Positions 39,680-47,591 of a stretch of 64,000 nucleotides of DNA are shown here, piece by piece. The translations under genes were made by a program, and so were the position numbers. Each line of letters starts with the position of its first letter. The stretch's first letter is position 1. The DNA is from Patulibacter brassicae (lineage in GTDB: Bacteria > Actinomycetota > Thermoleophilia > Solirubrobacterales > Solirubrobacteraceae), in NCBI RefSeq assembly GCF_033949425.1, contig NZ_JAXAVX010000001.1, positions 868,001 to 932,000 on the forward strand, read 5' to 3'. The notes beneath the pieces are model-generated. The model saw only the letters and a list, made by a program, of their open reading frames with translations, had not been told where the DNA came from and did not search any database.

Positions 39680-40693
39680 TCAGAGGTCGGCGCGCACCGA
39701 CGCCACGCGCTGCACGCCGAGGCTCGCGTGCGGGAGCTCCACCTCGCGCAGCCGGCCGCGTGCCGCGGGCGGCAGCCGCCGGGCCGCGTCCTCGCCGGCG
39801 AGCACCCGCCCCGGCCGCGCGGCCTTCGCCAGCGCGTGCGAGGCGTTGACCGCCATCCCGAAGAGGTCGCCGGCGCGCTCGACGACCGGCCCGCGCGCGA
39901 GGCCTCCGCGTGCGGCCAGCGGCAGCGCCGCCTGCAGCCGCGCGACGAGCTCGACCGCGACCGCCGCCACCGCCACGGTGTCGGTGCCGGAGAGGAAGAC
40001 GCCGTCGCCGACGTACTTCACGACCTGCACCGGTCGACCGACGACGGCGTTCTGGGTCGCCTCGAAGAGCCCGTCGACGAGCGCCTCGAGCTCCGGCTCG
40101 CCGACCTGGCGCAGGTACGCCGTGGAGCCCACGAGATCGACCATCGCGATCGTCCGCTCCGGGGACGCCGTCGCCTCCTCCAGCGCGTCGCCGGCGAGCG
40201 CGACGCGCAGCGACTCGTGGAGCCCGAGCCGGTGGAAGAGCTGGAAGCCGGCCGCGCCCATGCCGTGCAGGCCCTCGAGGGTCGCCTCCAGGCGCGCGGG
40301 GCGCTCGGCCGCCGGGAGCCGTCGCAGCTCGTCGCGGACGATCGGCACCTCGGCCGAGACGATCCGGCTCATCGCGCGCACGTAGGCCTGCACGAGCGTC
40401 GGCAGCGCCTCGGTCGGGATGCGCGCCACCGACCGCTGCCGCAGGAGGGACGCGAGCTCGCGCTCGACGACCTCGCGCCGCACGTCGTCGAAGCCGGCCC
40501 GGCGGAGGGTCGCCGCGGCCTGCGGGCTGAGCTCGCCGCCGCGACCGGTCACGAGGCCCGCGTCCTCGAGCGCGTGCAGGACGCGGGAGATCGCCTGGCG
40601 CGCGCCGCCGTGGCGGTCGTCGCCGAGACCGAGGCGCCGCTCGAGGACGGCCGCCAGCTCGGCAGCGAGCCCGGCGGCGTCCTCGTCGCTCAC
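39680..40693 (-). CDS. adenylate/guanylate cyclase domain protein
   Basis: Protein of 337 residues. An N-terminal helical region of about 165 residues (with an HTH-like start, ISRVLHALEDAGLVTGRGGELS) precedes a class III cyclase domain. Its metal-binding Asp residues are in AMVDLVGSTAYLRQVG and VKYVGDGVFLSG, and GMAVNASHALAKAARPGRVLAG closes it. The usual substrate-selecting Lys is not obvious, so activity on ATP is uncertain. The GTG start overlaps the ABC transporter stop by 4 bases (GTGA). Confidence 0.82.
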   Translation of the reverse strand: MSDEDAAGLAAELAAVLERRLGLGDDRHGGARQAISRVLHALEDAGLVTGRGGELSPQAAATLRRAGFDDVRREVVERELASLLRQRSVARIPTEALPTLVQAYVRAMSRIVSAEVPIVRDELRRLPAAERPARLEATLEGLHGMGAAGFQLFHRLGLHESLRVALAGDALEEATASPERTIAMVDLVGSTAYLRQVGEPELEALVDGLFEATQNAVVGRPVQVVKYVGDGVFLSGTDTVAVAAVAVELVARLQAALPLAARGGLARGPVVERAGDLFGMAVNASHALAKAARPGRVLAGEDAARRLPPAARGRLREVELPHASLGVQRVASVRADL

Positions 40694-42375
40694 GACTGCG
40701 CCTGGGGCGCGTCCACGACGTCGTACTCGTCGTAGACGGCACCGAGCAACCGCCGGTCCAGCACGACCGCCGAGACGAACAGCACGACGATCGTCAGCAG
40801 GCCGATCATCACGAGCGGCCGGCCGATCCCGTCCTGGAAGAAGCTCGCCTCGAGCCCCGTCGCCGTGCGCAGCTCGTTGGAGATCCCGTCCCCGAGCTCG
40901 AGCGATCCGCCGATCCCGGCGAGCGCCCAGCGGGAGATCATGAGGTCCGACACGAGCCGGATCGGCTCGATCATCTGCGTCGGCGGGATCAGCGCGCCGG
41001 CGAGCAGCATCTGCGGGATCGCCACGAGCGGCAGCGCCGTCGTCGACTGGCCCGGGGTGCTGACCGCAGCGGACATGAGGAGCCCGATCCCGACGCTGCC
41101 CCACGCGACGGCGATCATCACGACCGTCACGCCGAGGTACTGGGTGAGCGGGCCGTCCGGCGGCTGCAGCATCGCGACCGGCACGACGAGGAGGAACGCC
41201 TCGAGCGCCACGAGCGGGAACAGGATCACGACCTTCGACACGAGGTAGCTGTCCAGCCGCACCCCGACGGCGACCTCGCGCAGCAGCTGCTCGCGCTCGC
41301 GAGCGATCTCGCGGCAGGCGCTGATGAGCCCCAGCCAGATCGCGCCGATGACCATCATGAACGTCAGCAGGACGCCGTAGAAGGTGCCCAGCACGGAGTC
41401 CGAGAGGATGTTCGACGGCACTGTGAGCCCGATCGCCAGGCCGATCAGCGGCGCCTGGACGATGAGCAGCGCGAGCGAGCGCGAGTCGCGGCGCAGGCAC
41501 AGCGCGTAGCGCGAGGCGAGCGTCCGGATCTGCGCCCCGGCGGGCGGCAGGCCGGCGCGCGGCGCGGGGCTCTCCGCCTCGGCGGGCACGGCGGCGAGCG
41601 GCCCGTCGGCCGGCACCGGCAGCTGATCGACGGCCGTGTAGACCTCGTCGATCGCCTCGACCCCGAAGTGCCGCAGCACCTCGTCGTGGCTGCCGGTGAA
41701 CGCGATCCGGCCGCCGGGGGCCATGACGGCGATCCGGTCGCACAGCCGGAGGCTGCTCGTCGCGTGGGTCGAGAGCAGGACGGCGAGGCCCCGGTCGGCG
41801 AGCTCGCGCATCTGCTGCATGAGCCGGCGCTCGAGTCCCGGGTCCAGGCCGGTCGTCGGCTCGTCGAGCACGAGCACCGACGGTCGACCGACGAGCTCGG
41901 TGCCGACGCCCACGCGGCGGCGCTGGCCGTCGGAGAGGTCGCGCACGCGGTGGTCGGCGCGGTCGGTCATGTGCAGCTCGCCGAGGACCGCCTCGACGCG
42001 CGCGTGGCGCTCCTCCTCCGAGACGTCGTTGCCCCGCAGGGCGGCGGCGTAGCGCAGCGCCTCGCGAACGGTGAGCTGCGGGTGGACGAGGTCGCCCGTC
42101 GGGACGTAGCCGACCTCGTCGGTGCACTGCCAGATCGGGCGCCCACCGATGTCGATCGCCCCGGCGCTCGCGGCGTTGACGCCGGCGAGGACCCGCAGCA
42201 GGGTCGACTTGCCGGCGCCGCTGGCGCCGATGACGGCCACGAGCTCGCCCGGCGCGACCGCGAGGTCGGCGCCGCGGACGAGGACCTGGCCGCCGGCTTG
42301 GACGTGGACGGCGCGGCCGCGGAGGCCGGTGCTCGCGGTCGGCGCAGCGGTGGAGGACGGCGCGGCGGCGGACAT
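40690..42375 (-). CDS. ABCG-type ABC transporter (ATPase fused to permease)
   Basis: Protein of 561 residues. The ATPase domain (1-230) has GASGAGKSTLLRVLAG, a variant signature LSDGQRRRVGVGTELV (Asp for the first Gly of SGG), LVLDEPTTGLDPGLE and an H-loop LLSTHATSS. A linker precedes an ABC-2 permease (about 290-555) with six helices. ATG at 42375 is chosen for its GGGAGGAT ribosome site; one at 42420 is possible. It lies between a murein hydrolase and a cyclase in one transcription unit, so it may export an envelope component. The cargo is unknown. Confidence 0.87.
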   Translation of the reverse strand: MSAAAPSSTAAPTASTGLRGRAVHVQAGGQVLVRGADLAVAPGELVAVIGASGAGKSTLLRVLAGVNAASAGAIDIGGRPIWQCTDEVGYVPTGDLVHPQLTVREALRYAAALRGNDVSEEERHARVEAVLGELHMTDRADHRVRDLSDGQRRRVGVGTELVGRPSVLVLDEPTTGLDPGLERRLMQQMRELADRGLAVLLSTHATSSLRLCDRIAVMAPGGRIAFTGSHDEVLRHFGVEAIDEVYTAVDQLPVPADGPLAAVPAEAESPAPRAGLPPAGAQIRTLASRYALCLRRDSRSLALLIVQAPLIGLAIGLTVPSNILSDSVLGTFYGVLLTFMMVIGAIWLGLISACREIAREREQLLREVAVGVRLDSYLVSKVVILFPLVALEAFLLVVPVAMLQPPDGPLTQYLGVTVVMIAVAWGSVGIGLLMSAAVSTPGQSTTALPLVAIPQMLLAGALIPPTQMIEPIRLVSDLMISRWALAGIGGSLELGDGISNELRTATGLEASFFQDGIGRPLVMIGLLTIVVLFVSAVVLDRRLLGAVYDEYDVVDAPQAQS

Positions 42376-42427
42376 CACCGCCGATCCTCCCGCATCTGCG
42401 GGTCGGGCCGCGCCGTCCATCGAGCGG

Positions 42428-44929
42428 TCAGTCGTCCTTCCCGCTCGTCTTCGGGGTCTTGATGGCGTACTTCGACGGCGACGTGAGCACCGTCGGGTTG
42501 TCGATCTCGCTGATCCGATCGATCAGCTTGATCCACTGACCCGGCTTCAGCACCTGCTCGACCTGCTTGCCGAGGCGCTTGCTGCCGGTGATCTGCGGCC
42601 GATACCCCACATGGATGTGATCGTCGTGATCCGGCAGCGACAACGTGTTGTCAGTACCGGGATAGGTCATCAACGAGATGATCTGGTGTGGCTTCATCGC
42701 CCCCTGCAACTGCAGGATCAACCGGTTCGTCTGATCGGTGATCGACCCCGCACCCTGCGTCCCACGCTCGATCCGGATCCCGTTCACCGCCGCGATATCC
42801 ACCGCGGTGCCGGTCGAGTGCTCGGACACGTTGCCGGACTTCGACAGGATCGAATGCCCCGACTTCAGCGACGTGATCTGCAGCCGCAGGCCGTTGGCGG
42901 TCAGGTACTCCAGCAGCGCGAGGACGCGCCGGTCGATCGCGCCGCGCTCGATGTCCTGGCGGCCCGCGCCGTAGATGTCGAGGTCCTTGTTGGCCAGGAC
43001 GCGCTGCACGAGCTGCTCCTTGCTCATGAGCAGCACCTGGCCGGCGGACGCGTTCTCGCCGAAGAACGCGCTCGTGCCCTTCGCGCGATAGACCGCGGTG
43101 GACTCCAGCAACTTCCACCCATCCAGCACGGGCTTCGGGTCGATCCGCGGCGCGCCCTTGCCCACGGGGCGGATCTCGAACACGAGGTGCGGATCGCCGG
43201 TGCGCGTGGTCTGCCCGATGCGGCCCAGGACGGTGCCCGCGAGCACGCGCGAGCCCTTCTTCAGCCGCTTCAGCGTCACGTCCTTCGCGGACAGGCCGTG
43301 CAGCGCCGAGAGGTACGAGGAGTAGCCGCCCGAGGACAGCCGGTCGTTGGCGACCTGCTCGGCACCACCGTGCTGCTGGACGGCCGGCCGCAGCGGGTTC
43401 GCGAAGACCCGCTGCTTCGCCCCAGCGACTGCGGCGTCGGCGGCAGCCGTAGGACGGTCGCTCGCGGCGGCCCGCGCCGCGGCACGCACGTCGCGCTGGC
43501 TCCCGGCCGACGCCGCCGACGTGGGCTTGGGGTCCTTCCCCGGCTCGGCGGCCGCGGCCGCACGCTGCTCGGCCCGCTTCACCGCGGCCGGCTTGGGGAC
43601 CGGGTAGAAGGTCGAGACCTTCTTCAGGTTGCCGTAGGTGTACGTGTTGCCGTAGGCGTCGCGCAGCTGGACGAACCGTCCGAGGCGCGGGTTGCGCCCG
43701 ACCTTCACGATCTCGCCGTCCTGCACCGCGACCGCCGCCGCACCGTTACGGGAGAACACCTGCAGCGAGTCGCGCCCCTTCTCGGCATCGACCGTCTTCG
43801 CCGCGTTCCTCGTCCGCTTGACCTTCTTGAGCTTCGTGACCGCGTCCGCATCAGCACCCGCGTAGCGCGCCTTCGCCGCGACGGGGAACACGCCCTGCGT
43901 CAGCCCCGTCAGCGACCCGACGAGATCCGGCGGCAACCCACCGATCAGACGCGCGCGCAACAGCACCGAATCGACGTACCAATCGGCGTGGTTGTACGCG
44001 AAGATCGCCTTCCTGAGGTCCTTCTCCGCCCCCGCGGCACGCAGATACCGCGCCGACGCGAAGATCGCATCGACCGGGTTGTACGGATCCTTCTCCCCGT
44101 CCCCGTTGGCGTCGACGCCGTAGGCCTTCCACGTCGCGGGCATGAACTGCATCCAGCCCAGCGCGCCCGCGGAGGAGACGTTGAGGTTGCGGCCGTAGTC
44201 GGTCTCGATCTCGTTGATCGCCGCGAGGATCTCCCACCGCACGCCGTACTGGATGCCCGCGGCCTGGTAGATCGGCAGCAGGAACGGCGGGATCCGGAAC
44301 CGATCGATGAAGAAGTTCGGCACCCCCACCGGTGCGGGGCCCGGCAGCACCTCGACCGTCGAGGCATCCAGCGGATCGGGCGCCTCGGCCCGTGCGGCCC
44401 CCTCAGCCGCCACCGGCCGTCGACGCTCGCGCTCGCGCGTGACCTTCGTGCCGTCCGTGCGGTCCTCGGCAGCATCGGCGGCCGCCCGCGACTGCCGCCG
44501 CTCCTCGCGCCCAGCGCGACCGGCGGCGCTCGCCGCGGCCTCGCTGCCCGCGCGCGCCGCGGAGGCGCCGGCGGCCGCGGCCGCGCCGTCGGCGGACGGG
44601 CCTCCCGGCTGGCCCGCCGGCGCCGGCGTGGCGGCGGATCCCGCGCTGGAGCCGCTCGAGCCCCCGCCGCCGGTGACCTTCACCGCCGCGACCCCCAGAT
44701 CCGGCAGGGGGATCTGGTCCAGCGGCGTCCCCGGCGGCACGTCGACGGTGATCGACACGACCTTGCCCCCGGCCAGCGTCACCTCGATCGTGCGCTGCTC
44801 CGCGGACGCCCCCGCGACCTGCCCGAGCCCCGCGGCCACGAGACCGGCGGAGCCGAGCCCGACGAGGGCCCGGCGACCCGGCAGACGGCGCCCGGGCTCG
44901 GCCGGGGATGGCCGTCGACGCGGGCTCAC
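42428..44929 (-). CDS. secreted three-module murein hydrolase (MltB-type SLT + M23-like + M15-like)
   Basis: Protein of 833 residues. A Tat-like signal (about 1-43: RRLPGRRALVGLGSAG...ASA) and an Ala/Gly-rich linker (90-185) come first. The lytic transglycosylase of the MltB/SLT2 type is at about 205-330, with INEIETDYGRN and SSAGALGWMQFMPATWKAYG. An M23/LytM-like beta domain is split by a long linker (about 390-440 and 545-600; VQDGEIVKVGRNPRLGRFVQL, GDPHLVFEIRP). The end is an M15-type DD-peptidase-like domain (680-780) with SEHSTGTAVD (His704, Asp711) and DHDDHIHVGY. The M23 metal ligands look incomplete. The start is GTG, overlapped by the stop of a possible leader ORF. Confidence 0.82.
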   Translation of the reverse strand: MSPRRRPSPAEPGRRLPGRRALVGLGSAGLVAAGLGQVAGASAEQRTIEVTLAGGKVVSITVDVPPGTPLDQIPLPDLGVAAVKVTGGGGSSGSSAGSAATPAPAGQPGGPSADGAAAAAGASAARAGSEAAASAAGRAGREERRQSRAAADAAEDRTDGTKVTRERERRRPVAAEGAARAEAPDPLDASTVEVLPGPAPVGVPNFFIDRFRIPPFLLPIYQAAGIQYGVRWEILAAINEIETDYGRNLNVSSAGALGWMQFMPATWKAYGVDANGDGEKDPYNPVDAIFASARYLRAAGAEKDLRKAIFAYNHADWYVDSVLLRARLIGGLPPDLVGSLTGLTQGVFPVAAKARYAGADADAVTKLKKVKRTRNAAKTVDAEKGRDSLQVFSRNGAAAVAVQDGEIVKVGRNPRLGRFVQLRDAYGNTYTYGNLKKVSTFYPVPKPAAVKRAEQRAAAAAEPGKDPKPTSAASAGSQRDVRAAARAAASDRPTAAADAAVAGAKQRVFANPLRPAVQQHGGAEQVANDRLSSGGYSSYLSALHGLSAKDVTLKRLKKGSRVLAGTVLGRIGQTTRTGDPHLVFEIRPVGKGAPRIDPKPVLDGWKLLESTAVYRAKGTSAFFGENASAGQVLLMSKEQLVQRVLANKDLDIYGAGRQDIERGAIDRRVLALLEYLTANGLRLQITSLKSGHSILSKSGNVSEHSTGTAVDIAAVNGIRIERGTQGAGSITDQTNRLILQLQGAMKPHQIISLMTYPGTDNTLSLPDHDDHIHVGYRPQITGSKRLGKQVEQVLKPGQWIKLIDRISEIDNPTVLTSPSKYAIKTPKTSGKDD

Positions 44930-45018
44930 CGTGCGCCCTCCGGGCGCGCGCGGAGGCGCGCTCCGGCGGTCGGATGTCCAAGTGATGCCGTGAACGACGG
45001 CGGCGCAACAGTGCTCAT
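44926..45018 (-). CDS. possible 30-residue upstream ORF coupled to the murein hydrolase
   Basis: ATG at 45018 follows a GGGAGAGG ribosome site at good spacing. The frame runs 30 codons to a TGA that overlaps the hydrolase GTG start (GTGA). The peptide begins MSTVAPPSFTASLGHPTAG. Its codons include ACT, GTT, TCA, CTT and GGA, which are rare in this window, so it may be a regulatory leader rather than a protein with its own function. It could also be chance. Confidence 0.35.
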   Translation of the reverse strand: MSTVAPPSFTASLGHPTAGARLRARPEGAR

Positions 45019-45221
45019 GCAGCCTCTCCCGGGGCCGACCGTATCCGCACGACGGACTCGCGCAACAGGTCGGGCGGCACTCCCGAAGGCCACCGTAATG
45101 TGCCCGCGGCACCACCGACCACCCGCCGCAAGGGGGTTCGTGCTCCCCCGAACGGGGCGTGTTCGCCCGTCGCCACCCGCTGCGGCGGCCTCGGCGAGGG
45201 GCGTCGGCGGCGGCGAGCGGC
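44930..45221 (-). other. long leader of the murein hydrolase gene, mostly unexplained
   Basis: The region is 292 bases with a GGGGG...CCCCC hairpin near 45131-45149 and slightly lower GC at 44975-45060. It resembles an untranslated leader. A c-di-AMP (ydaO-type) riboswitch was considered because these control cell-wall hydrolases, but the core motifs could not be aligned. Confidence 0.3.
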
Positions 45222-45971
45222 TCAGCGACCGCGTCGCACGAGCGTCATCGTCCAGCGGACGGTCGTCGTGCCGGTGACGCCCGAGCCGCGGAGCTTCCAG
45301 GTGCGCCGCCCGAGCACGACGTGCTTGCCGAACCGCCGCGTCACGAGCTCGCGTGCGGGGATCCGGACCGTCGTCCTCGTCAGGTCCTCCTCATCGACGT
45401 CGGCGTGCGCGTGGAGCTCGCAGCGCGCGAACCGGTCCGGCGTCAGCGGGCCGAGCAGCGCCGGCGTCGACGCGACGCCGAGGCGACCGCGCTCGTAGGT
45501 GACGACGAAGCTTCGCGCTTGCCGCTTCGTCCCGCAGTCGCTCGGCCCGCGGTCCACGGGCGCGCTCGGGTTCTGCCCGCAGCTGCCCCCGATCGTCCGC
45601 GAGGTGACGTCCGCCGAGCGGGTGACGGTGCCGAGGGCGTCGCCCTCCTCGGCCAGCGGCCAGAGGAGGGCCACCTCCCCGCCCACGCGGTGCGCCTGCA
45701 CGAGCACGGGCTTGTGCGTGCGCACCCGCAGGACCTGACGACCGCTGCCGGTGCTCTCCACGAGCGGCGAGCAGTCCCGCGCGCTCGCGCGCGGGACGAG
45801 CCGCCAGGTGGTCGTCTGCGTCGCGTCGATGGAGACGGCGTAGCGGACCGAGGTGACCGACGGGACGCGAGGCGCGGCGCCCGCCGCGAGCGGGACGATC
45901 GCCAGCAGCCCGGCGGCGAGGCCGCCCGCGCCGAGGGCGAGCAGCGGTGGACGGGGCGGGCTCGGGACCAT
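45222..45971 (-). CDS. secreted or membrane-anchored hypothetical protein
   Basis: Protein of 249 residues from the ATG at 45971. The N-terminal hydrophobic segment LLALGAGGLAAGLLAIVPLAAGAAP is a signal peptide. The rest is beta-rich with repeated WRLVPRASARD, VTRSADVTSRTIGGSCGQNPSAP and a RRTWKLRGSGVTGTTTVRWTMTLVRR end that recalls the basic immunoglobulin-like modules of this phylum. Two Cys pairs may form disulfides. No family is recognised. Confidence 0.65.
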   Translation of the reverse strand: MVPSPPRPPLLALGAGGLAAGLLAIVPLAAGAAPRVPSVTSVRYAVSIDATQTTTWRLVPRASARDCSPLVESTGSGRQVLRVRTHKPVLVQAHRVGGEVALLWPLAEEGDALGTVTRSADVTSRTIGGSCGQNPSAPVDRGPSDCGTKRQARSFVVTYERGRLGVASTPALLGPLTPDRFARCELHAHADVDEEDLTRTTVRIPARELVTRRFGKHVVLGRRTWKLRGSGVTGTTTVRWTMTLVRRGR

Positions 45972-46032
45972 GCCGGCCACGCTAGGCCGCGCGCCCTGGC
46001 GCGCCATCGGGGGAAGCCCCGCCCCGGGCCCC

Positions 46033-46116
46033 CCGGCCCGCCCGGCCCCGGACGGGGCGACGGGGCCGGGGCATCGCTGCCGCCGGCCCCGTCGGGTACC
46101 GCGCCGGGCGGGCCGG
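46033..46116. terminator. long inverted repeat between two secreted-protein genes
   Basis: CCGGCCCGCCCGGC (46033-46046) and GCCGGGCGGGCCGG (46103-46116) are perfect complements. They enclose further GC-rich stems, downstream of the gene ending at 46149. It probably ends that transcript. Confidence 0.45.
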
Positions 46117-46148
46117 AGCGCGAGCCCCGGCGCGTCACGTGACCGGGA

Positions 46149-47210
46149 TCAGCGCAGGCGCAGCGCGACCTTCTCGACGCTGCGGAGGCCGCCACCGACC
46201 GCGGTGACCGTGACCTTCGACGAGCGCGCCGCGGCCTTCGTGCTGCGGAGCTTGATCTTCACGCGCTTGCTCGCGCCCGGGGCGAGCGTGCCGACCTTGA
46301 TCGTCTTCGTCGCCGCGGTGACGCCGCGCGGCGTCTTCACCCGCACGCGGACGCTGCTGACGGTCTGCTGGGTCGAGTTCGTGATCGTCGTGAACGTCGT
46401 CAGGGCCTGCCCGATGACGCCCTTGATGAGCGCCGGCAGGTCGACGCCGAGGAGCTGGACGGAGAGCTGCGAGGCCTGGGCGAGCAGGTCCTCGATCGAG
46501 ACGTCGGGGATGCTCGGGTCCAGCGTCGACGTCGCCGCCTCGCACGCCTTCTGCGCCGTGTCGCTCGTGTCGCCGACCGGGGTGGCCGTCGGGAGCGTCT
46601 CGGTGGCGGTGCCGACGACCGGCACGCTCTCGCCGCCGGACTTCACGAGGCCCTTGACCGTCGCGCGGCTCGTGCTCGCCGGCTGGCCGCTGTCGAGCGC
46701 GAACTTGAAGACCTGGCTCGGCAGCTGGCAGACGTAGTTCCCCGCGCCGCCGATCGAGACGTTGAACTTCACGCCGATCGCGCCGGCGACGTCGAGCAGC
46801 GTCTTGATCGGGTCCGCCTTGCCCTCCAGCGGCGCCTTCGGGGTGAAGGAGACCGAGACGTTGAAGCCCGGCGCGTCGACCGCGAGGGTCATCGGCTTGA
46901 GGACGAGCGACGTCATCGGGATGACGATCGACTGCAGGACCTGGTTGACGACGCCGCCGAAGGCGCCGGTCAGGCTGCCGAGGATCTGCTGCGGGATCGA
47001 CAGCAGCGGGCCGGCGATCGACGGGACGATGTTCGACAGCAGGCCGATGAACGGATCGAACAGGGCGCGCTGCTGCGCGGTCTTGCCGGTCGACGTCGTG
47101 GTGACCGCCGCGGTCTTCGGTGAACCAGCGTCCGCCGCGGCGGCCACGCCGGCGACTGGGCCGAGGGACAGCGCGCTGACGCACGCGCCGATCACGAGGG
47201 TGCGCTTCAT
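46149..47210 (-). CDS. secreted hypothetical protein with C-terminal beta module
   Basis: Protein of 353 residues with signal peptide MKRTLVIGACVSALSLGPVAGVAAAA. A hydrophobic helical stretch (LFDPFIGLLSNIVPSIAGPLLSIPQQILGSL) follows, then a dehydratase-like beta domain reminiscent of actinobacterial DUF6801-type secreted proteins (VSFTPKAPLEGKADPIKTLLDVAG ... LPSQVFKFALDSGQPAS). The last 80 residues form an Ig-like module (VRVRVKTPRGVTAATKTIKVGTLAPGASKRVKIKL). The function is unknown; surface location is likely. Confidence 0.65.
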   Translation of the reverse strand: MKRTLVIGACVSALSLGPVAGVAAAADAGSPKTAAVTTTSTGKTAQQRALFDPFIGLLSNIVPSIAGPLLSIPQQILGSLTGAFGGVVNQVLQSIVIPMTSLVLKPMTLAVDAPGFNVSVSFTPKAPLEGKADPIKTLLDVAGAIGVKFNVSIGGAGNYVCQLPSQVFKFALDSGQPASTSRATVKGLVKSGGESVPVVGTATETLPTATPVGDTSDTAQKACEAATSTLDPSIPDVSIEDLLAQASQLSVQLLGVDLPALIKGVIGQALTTFTTITNSTQQTVSSVRVRVKTPRGVTAATKTIKVGTLAPGASKRVKIKLRSTKAAARSSKVTVTAVGGGLRSVEKVALRLR

Positions 47211-47591
47211 GTGGTGCTCCGATCTGCCGGTCCGTGCCGACCGGCTCCCGTGGGGCGCTCCGTGACGTGCCGTCGCAGAGCGGTGACGGGGCGACCTTGG
47301 CGGCTCCCACCGCCGCGCTCCACCGCGATCAACGTCTGGTCGATGGGGGCTGGACGAGCGTCCGATCCCGCGGCCCGGAAGCTCAAGATCGCACGGCGGA
47401 CAGCGGGTTCGAACGGGCACGCGGCGCCCGGTCGTCGCCCGATCCGGGCGCGCCGGATGCCCGGTTGGCCGCTGCTCCCGGACGGCCGGCACCCCACCGC
47501 GCGTCCACCGCGGGCGGGGCCGGTGTCCGACCGGCCCCGGCCGCGCTGCAGGGCCGCGGCCCGACCGAGCGCCGGCCCGCCGCGCCGGCGC
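47211..47591. other. 381-base gap between secreted protein and lpdA
   Basis: No gene or RNA family was recognised. It contains the leader of the 46149-47210 gene (minus strand) and the 3' end of the pyruvate dehydrogenase operon. GC-rich self-complementary stretches near 47515-47560 may terminate lpdA. Confidence 0.35.

Noticed and set aside
44930..45221. Possible c-di-AMP (ydaO-type) riboswitch before the murein hydrolase.
   Set aside because: Function and leader length fit, but the conserved core could not be placed by eye. An Infernal search with RF00379 would decide.
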